Origin: Aquificota bacterium
GTDB lineage: Bacteria; Aquificota; Aquificia; Desulfurobacteriales; DQVG01
Assembly: GCA_027002265.1 (NCBI GenBank)
Contig: JAMOTM010000017.1
Coordinates: 1-46,780 of the forward strand
Direction of reading: 5' to 3'
DNA: 46,780 bases
Position numbers and translations under genes: made by a program. How positions within the stretch are numbered: position 1 is the stretch's first letter; each line of letters opens with the position of its first letter. The notes beneath the pieces are model-generated. The model had not been told where the DNA came from, made no database searches, and saw nothing but the letters and a program-made list of their open reading frames with translations. This document shows, piece after piece, positions 42,536-46,780 of this stretch.

Positions 42536-43849
42536 ATGAAGCAAACCGAACTTTTTTGGGATGATACCTTAAGAGTTTTAGAAAAATTTTTTAATAAAGA
42601 TACTTTCGAAAACTACATTTCAAAATTAGAACCTTTAAAGATAGAAGATGGAGTTTTATATTTAAAAACTTTGGATGATAATGTTAGAAATTATATTACA
42701 TCAAAATACTTCTATAAACTTCAAGATATTTTGAAATTTGTTTATAAAAAACATAATATAAGAAGAATAGAAATAGTTAAAAGTGAAAATGATATCTGCT
42801 TAAATCCAAAATATACCTTTGAAACTTTTGTAGTTGGAAAAAATAATGAATTTGCTTATGTGACCGCAAAGGAAGTTGCTAAAAATCCAGGAAAAGTTTA
42901 TAATCCGCTTTTTATTTATGGAGGAGTAGGTCTAGGAAAAACCCATCTTATGCATGCTATTGGAAATTATATTTTAGAGAGAAATCCAAAATTTAAAATT
43001 GTATATATTCCCGCTGAAGAATTTATTAACGAGCTAATATACGCTATACAAAATAATAAAGTATCAGCCTTTAAAGAGAAATATAAAAACATAGATTTAC
43101 TTTTGGTAGATGATATCCAATTTTTAGCTGGAAAAGAAAAATCCCAAGAAGAGTTTTTCCATATTTTTAATTATCTTTATGGTGCAGAGAAACAAATTGT
43201 TATAACTTCAGATTCCCCCCCAAATAAAATTCCTAATCTTATGGAAAGATTAAAAAGTCGTTTTGAATGGGGGGTAATTGTAGATATATCTCCTCCAGAT
43301 TTTGAAACTAGACTTGCTATCCTAAGAAAAAAATGTGAACTTGAAAATATAAAAGTTCCAGATGAAGTTTTAGAATATTTAGCTAAGGTATTTACCAAAA
43401 ATATTAGAGAATTAGAAGGTGCACTTTTAACTTTAAAAGCTCAAGCTAAACTCCTTAAGCAACCTATTACCCTAGAGCTTGCTAAAAAACTTTTTTCAAA
43501 GTTTGAGAAAAAGGAAGAAAGAAAAGAAATAAAGGAAAATATAGATACTTTTTTAGATAATTTTGTAGATGATATAGAAGAAAAAGTTCACATAATAAAG
43601 TATGCCGTAGCTAATTACTTTAATATAAATCCTAAAACCTTAGATAGTCCATTAAGAAAAAAAGATATATCTCAAGCTAGGCACATTGCTATGTTTTTAT
43701 GCAGAGAAAAGTTAAAATTATCTTATCCTCAAATAGCTAAATTTTTTAATAGAAAAGATCATACTACTGTTATTCACGCTGTTGAGAAGGTGAAAAGAGA
43801 TAAAAATTTATTAAAAATAGCTCATGAAATTTTACCTAAAATAGGTTAA
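42536..43849 (+). CDS. dnaA: Chromosomal replication initiator DnaA
   Basis: DnaA opens the origin and recruits the helicase. The 437-residue protein has domain I (about 1-80), a short linker, the AAA+ domain with Walker A IYGGVGLGKTHLMHAIGN and Walker B NIDLLLVDDIQFLAGK, and the sensor/arginine region LKSRFEWGVIVDISPPD. The DNA-binding domain IV ends LSYPQIAKFFNRKDHTTVIHAVEKV. Neighbours are not the classical dnaN, recF, rpmH or rnpA; an orphan molybdate permease gene follows after 2 bases. I found no cluster of TTATCCACA-like boxes in the short upstream gap, so the origin is probably elsewhere. Confidence 0.97.
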   Translation: MKQTELFWDDTLRVLEKFFNKDTFENYISKLEPLKIEDGVLYLKTLDDNVRNYITSKYFYKLQDILKFVYKKHNIRRIEIVKSENDICLNPKYTFETFVVGKNNEFAYVTAKEVAKNPGKVYNPLFIYGGVGLGKTHLMHAIGNYILERNPKFKIVYIPAEEFINELIYAIQNNKVSAFKEKYKNIDLLLVDDIQFLAGKEKSQEEFFHIFNYLYGAEKQIVITSDSPPNKIPNLMERLKSRFEWGVIVDISPPDFETRLAILRKKCELENIKVPDEVLEYLAKVFTKNIRELEGALLTLKAQAKLLKQPITLELAKKLFSKFEKKEERKEIKENIDTFLDNFVDDIEEKVHIIKYAVANYFNINPKTLDSPLRKKDISQARHIAMFLCREKLKLSYPQIAKFFNRKDHTTVIHAVEKVKRDKNLLKIAHEILPKIG

Positions 43850-43851
43850 AC

Positions 43852-44535
43852 ATGCTAGAAATATTTAAAAACCCAGAAATCTTATTTTCCATAAAATTAT
43901 CTTTGAAAGTAGCAATTATATCCACTTTACTTAATGTAATAATCACTTCATTTTTAGCTTATATATTTGCCTTTAAAAATTTTAAAGGAAAAATTTTTTT
44001 AGAAAGTTTAATAAATCTGCCCCTTGTTTTTCCACCTACCGTTACAGGGTTTTTTTTACTTTTAATTTTTGGGAAAACATCCGTTATAGGAAAAATTCTG
44101 GAAAAATTTGGAATTTCATTTATATTTGATGTAAAGGGTGCTATTTTAGCAAGTTTTATTGTCTCCTTTCCTATTTATTTTAAAACTTTAAAAACAGCCT
44201 TTGAACAAATAGATAAAAGGTATCTATTTTTATGTGATTTATTCAATAAAAATTTTTTAGAAAAGTTTTTTAAGGTTTTATTACCCTTATGTAAATACTC
44301 TTTTTTTGCAGCTCTATTACTTTGTTTTGTAAGAAGCTTAGGAGAGTTTGGAGCTACATTGATACTTGCTGGAAACATTCCTTTTAAAACAACAACAGTT
44401 TCTCTAGAAATTTATAATCTTTTATCCGAGGGAAACTTTAAATTAGCTTTAGAACTATCTTATTTTATCGGAATTTTTTGTTTAATATTTTCTTATATAT
44501 TAAACTATTTTATATACAAAGGAAAAAAACTCTAG
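43852..44535 (+). CDS. ABC permease, ModB-like (molybdate/tungstate)
   Basis: A 227-residue permease with about five or six membrane helices. The ModB hallmarks are LPLVFPPTVTGFFLLLIFG near residue 60, and the EAA-loop region RSLGEFGATLILAGNIPFKTTTVSLEIYNLL, which contacts the ATPase. ModB imports molybdate or tungstate with ModA and ModC. Neither the binding protein nor the ATPase is adjacent, so this is an orphan. It starts 2 bases after dnaA with a weak ribosome site and is probably coupled to it. It ends with a 4-base overlap with convergent truA. Confidence 0.85.
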   Translation: MLEIFKNPEILFSIKLSLKVAIISTLLNVIITSFLAYIFAFKNFKGKIFLESLINLPLVFPPTVTGFFLLLIFGKTSVIGKILEKFGISFIFDVKGAILASFIVSFPIYFKTLKTAFEQIDKRYLFLCDLFNKNFLEKFFKVLLPLCKYSFFAALLLCFVRSLGEFGATLILAGNIPFKTTTVSLEIYNLLSEGNFKLALELSYFIGIFCLIFSYILNYFIYKGKKL

Positions 44536-45287
44536 ACTTTTTCATAAATATCTTCATAAAAAACTTTCATCAGATATAGTCCTTCTCCAGGCACGGAATA
44601 TGGCATAGTTTCTCTTGTTTCAAAAGCTTTTAAAATATCTTCGGCTTTTATTTTTTTAAAATAACAAGCTAAAGCCGTTCCAACAATACGTCTTATTTGA
44701 TGTCTTAAAAAACTTTCCCCAAAAAAATGAATATCAATAACATTTTCTTCAGATTTATCCACAAAAATGTCAAATAGAAATCTTATAGTATTTTTTTTCT
44801 CTTTATCTTCTTTAGCACAAAAAGCTCCAAAATCTTTTTTTCCTACAAATATTTTTAATATTTTTTCAAAAGAAAAAATATTGATAGGCTCCTTTACAAA
44901 ATAAGCTCTTTGATAATAAAAAGGAGATAAGTAATCGGCATTATATATTTTATAAATATAATACTTAGCTTTGGCATCTTTTACTGGATGAAAACAAATA
45001 GGAACTATTTGAATATCTTTTACCTTTACATCCCAGGGTAAAAGACGGTTTAAAGCTTTTTTTAATTCATGGGGACCTATATTTAAAAAGGGGGGAATAA
45101 AAGCTGCCACTTGTCCATGAGCATGAACTTTTGCATCAGTTCTACTTGCACCTTGAACGGAAATTTCTTTCCCATAAATTTTTTTTAAAGTTTCTTCTAA
45201 AACTCCTTGAACCGTTCTTAATCCTTTTTGCTTTTGCCATCCAAAAAAGTTCGCTCCAAAATACTCAAGAGTTAATTTATATTTCAT
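44532..45287 (-). CDS. truA: tRNA pseudouridine synthase A (TruA)
   Basis: TruA makes pseudouridine at positions 38-40 of tRNA. The 251-residue protein starts MKYKLTLEYFGANFFGWQ, and the catalytic Asp sits in GASRTDAKVHAHGQVAAF. LNRLLPWDVKVKDI, HPVKDAKAKYYIYKI and FLRHQIRRIVGTAL follow. An ATG 21 bases upstream (45308) overlaps the rlmH stop as ATGA, but it has no ribosome site. The ATG at 45287 is preceded by AAGGAG, though with a long 12-base gap, and gives the family N-terminus. I prefer 45287 without being certain. Confidence 0.93.
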   Translation of the reverse strand: MKYKLTLEYFGANFFGWQKQKGLRTVQGVLEETLKKIYGKEISVQGASRTDAKVHAHGQVAAFIPPFLNIGPHELKKALNRLLPWDVKVKDIQIVPICFHPVKDAKAKYYIYKIYNADYLSPFYYQRAYFVKEPINIFSFEKILKIFVGKKDFGAFCAKEDKEKKNTIRFLFDIFVDKSEENVIDIHFFGESFLRHQIRRIVGTALACYFKKIKAEDILKAFETRETMPYSVPGEGLYLMKVFYEDIYEKV

Positions 45288-45304
45288 TTTATTTTTCTTC
45301 TCCT

Positions 45305-45736
45305 TCATTTATGATATGGAGTATTTTTTAAGATATTAAAAGCTCTAAAAATTTGCTCTAATAGAACAATTCTAGCTATATCATGTTGTAAAGTCATTTT
45401 TGATAAAGAAAGTAAAAAATTTGCTTGTTCTTTTACAAAGTTTTCTAAACCTTCAGGGCCTCCAATAATAAAGCTTATATTTTTATAAGGTTCTATTAAT
45501 TTTTTTGCAAATTCAACACTACTAAGCATTTTTCCACTTTCATCCAAAACTATAATAAATGAAGACTTTGGTAAATTCTTTAAAATTTTCCTACCTTCAG
45601 TTAATTTATTACTTTGAGGAACCTCTTTTATAGATATATCGCAAAAATATTTTAGTTTGTTAATATAATAATCTTGAGCTCCTTTAAAAATAGGAGAAAT
45701 TTTACTTACACATATTAAATTAATTTTTTTCTTCAC
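45305..45736 (-). CDS. rlmH: 23S rRNA pseudouridine1915-N3 methyltransferase (RlmH)
   Basis: RlmH is a small SPOUT methyltransferase that methylates pseudouridine 1915 in assembled ribosomes. The 143-residue protein has the knot motif FIIGGPEGL, then LSLSKMTLQHDIARIVLLEQIFRAFNILKNTPYHK, the invariant C-terminal end of the family. It is slightly shorter than the common 155 residues. The start is GTG and overlaps rsfS by 17 bases. The rsfS-rlmH order is conserved in many bacteria. Confidence 0.95.
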   Translation of the reverse strand: MKKKINLICVSKISPIFKGAQDYYINKLKYFCDISIKEVPQSNKLTEGRKILKNLPKSSFIIVLDESGKMLSSVEFAKKLIEPYKNISFIIGGPEGLENFVKEQANFLLSLSKMTLQHDIARIVLLEQIFRAFNILKNTPYHK

Positions 45737-46085
45737 TTAAAGCCTCAATTTCTATTCTTGGAGCATCAAGCCAAATAAATTCAAGTCCATATTTTTCTCG
45801 AGTTTCGGGTTTAAAAAGATGAATCATTACATCTCCGTAATCAAGTAAAATCCAATCCCCTACTTCATATCCTTCAACATTTATAGGTAGTTCATGATAA
45901 TCATGTTTAAGTTTAAAACGTATTTCGTCTGCTAAAGCTTGATTATGAGTTTCAGATGAAGTAGAAGCTATAATAAAGTAATCAGTTAAAGAAGATAAAT
46001 TTCTTAAATCTAAAATTTTTATATCTTCTCCTTTTTTATCTTCAATAATAGAATAAATTTTTTTTAATTTTTCTAAAGTCTTCAT
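45720..46085 (-). CDS. rsfS: Ribosomal silencing factor (RsfS)
   Basis: RsfS binds ribosomal protein L14 and blocks subunit joining when nutrients are short. The 121-residue protein shows DIKILDLRNLSSLTDYFIIAS, THNQALADEI, and the family signature EGYEVGDWILLDYGDVMIHLF, followed by REKYGLEFIWLDAPRI. It is first in rsfS-rlmH-truA, a compact set of ribosome and tRNA maturation genes. nadD, a frequent upstream neighbour, is absent. Confidence 0.95.
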   Translation of the reverse strand: MKTLEKLKKIYSIIEDKKGEDIKILDLRNLSSLTDYFIIASTSSETHNQALADEIRFKLKHDYHELPINVEGYEVGDWILLDYGDVMIHLFKPETREKYGLEFIWLDAPRIEIEALSEEKN

Positions 46086-46129
46086 ATGCCCTCCTTATAG
46101 TTTTTTTAAATCACTTTAAATTTAAAAAT

Positions 46130-46780
46130 CTATTTTTCTTTCGTCAAGAAGAGTAATTTAAAAAACTGAAAAAGAGTTAAAAGAAAAGCTACTATAGAGA
46201 AAAGGAAAGTAGCATAAACTAGAAAATTTATTTTTTGTATTTTTAGACTAATATAGTTTGGTTCTATACTGTAAAGGTAGATTACAAAATTATTTAATTT
46301 TATAGGTTTATTTATAGAAAGTTTCTTATTATTTATAACTAAAAAAGGCAAGTTATTCTCTATGTAAAAATCTGTAAGAGAAATTTTAGTATTTTCTATT
46401 TTAAAACTAAATGGTAAAGGAACTTTATATATATTTGAATATGGATTTAAAAGAATATAGTTTACTAAAGATAGTATCCAAAATATATGAATAAAAAATC
46501 TTAAATTTATTTGTTTTATGGTACATAAAATCGCATTAAAGGAGATAAATAATATTAAAAAATAAAATATATATAGGAAAACTTGAAAATATATAGGAAT
46601 TTTGGTAGAAAAATGTGAAAATCCTTTATATTGATATATCCAAAAGTTAAAAAATTTAATGTTTTCTGCTTTTAAAAGATAAGAAATAATATTTATATCC
46701 AAAAATAGTAAGACTAAAAGCAGAAAAAATATTTTTCTGCTTTCCGCAAAATAAATTAATTTTCGTATAACAATTTTAAA
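46130..46780 (-). CDS. ResB-like cytochrome c biogenesis protein, 5-prime end outside the window
   Basis: The frame stays open to the right edge, so the true start is beyond it; a TTG at 46702 is unlikely to be the start. At least 216 residues are visible. The pattern fits ResB/Ccs1: a first membrane helix (FFLLLVLLFLDINIISYLL), then a second with the family-like LILFISFNAILCTIKQI. A third (FFIHIFWILSLVNYILL), an extracytoplasmic part with INKPIKLNNFVIYLYSIEPNYISLKI, and a last helix at the C-terminus follow. ResB helps deliver heme for cytochrome c assembly, which the split-Soret cytochrome in this window needs. Similarity is by pattern only. Confidence 0.55.
   Translation of the reverse strand, partial: FKIVIRKLIYFAESRKIFFLLLVLLFLDINIISYLLKAENIKFFNFWIYQYKGFSHFSTKIPIYFQVFLYIFYFLILFISFNAILCTIKQINLRFFIHIFWILSLVNYILLNPYSNIYKVPLPFSFKIENTKISLTDFYIENNLPFLVINNKKLSINKPIKLNNFVIYLYSIEPNYISLKIQKINFLVYATFLFSIVAFLLTLFQFFKLLFLTKEK

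Noticed and set aside
45288-45308. truA starting at the ATGA overlap with rlmH
   Set aside because: The overlap is attractive, but no ribosome site precedes it and the extra residues are not typical; left as a possible alternative.

Overview
The window is chromosomal DNA from a low-GC (visibly AT-rich) bacterium. The genes point to a diderm (LptD-like fragment, LolD-type ATPase, secretin), anaerobic, respiratory organism (Tat-exported split-Soret cytochrome c, SdhAB with an unusual iron-sulfur pattern, a 2[4Fe-4S] ferredoxin). The Lys/Glu/Ile-rich proteins and GC-rich terminator stems in an AT-rich background would fit a thermophile. My best guess is a Thermodesulfobacterium-like member of the Thermodesulfobacteria; this is inference from gene content, not a database match. 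No tRNA, rRNA, CRISPR array, insertion sequence or prophage is visible. Coding density is high and most genes are housekeeping.

Layout. (1) 1-5.3 kb: metE on +, converging on a leftward gltX-lysA pair. (2) 5.45-10.8 kb: rightward pheT-folP-cdaA, ending in two broken genes: a 42-codon remnant carrying only the CdaR/YbbR membrane anchor, and an LptD-like outer-membrane barrel fragment without a signal peptide. (3) 19.8-10.8 kb: a leftward train of thioredoxin reductase, short RlmN-like radical SAM enzyme, CorC/HlyC-type CBS membrane protein, LolD-type ATPase, ClpC, RsmE and an SF1 helicase. (4) 20-24.3 kb: sdhA-sdhB leftward, divergent from a split-Soret cytochrome, then smpB. (5) 24.4-30.3 kb: a rightward operon of rnpA, trmD, PP2C phosphatase, UPF0280, fmt, a Ca2+/Na+ exchanger and tyrS. 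(6) 30.3-36.9 kb leftward: rpsP with an unknown membrane protein; a two-gene operon of small Trp-rich envelope proteins with a clear promoter and overlapping dyads; glmS behind a frameshifted secretin and a DHH phosphoesterase. (7) 37-46.8 kb: panC, a DUF364-like protein, ferredoxin, folD, proA and an inositol-phosphatase-family gene; dnaA with an orphan modB; then rsfS-rlmH-truA and a ResB-like cytochrome-biogenesis gene cut by the right edge.

Candidates for something undescribed. The Trp-rich small-protein operon at 31.58-32.15 kb is the best: both products carry the same PWGxGPxW motif and are transcribed from a TTGACA/TATATT promoter overlapped by a perfect 14-bp palindrome. Second is a recurring pattern: at least four unrelated housekeeping enzymes here (PheT, TrmD, PanC, FolD) carry 25-45-residue charged insertions at internal loops, and TrmD has also lost most of its C-terminal domain. 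Third is a probable decay or deletion scar joining a CdaR remnant to an LptD remnant. Function assignments rest on motif recognition by eye; no searches were run.
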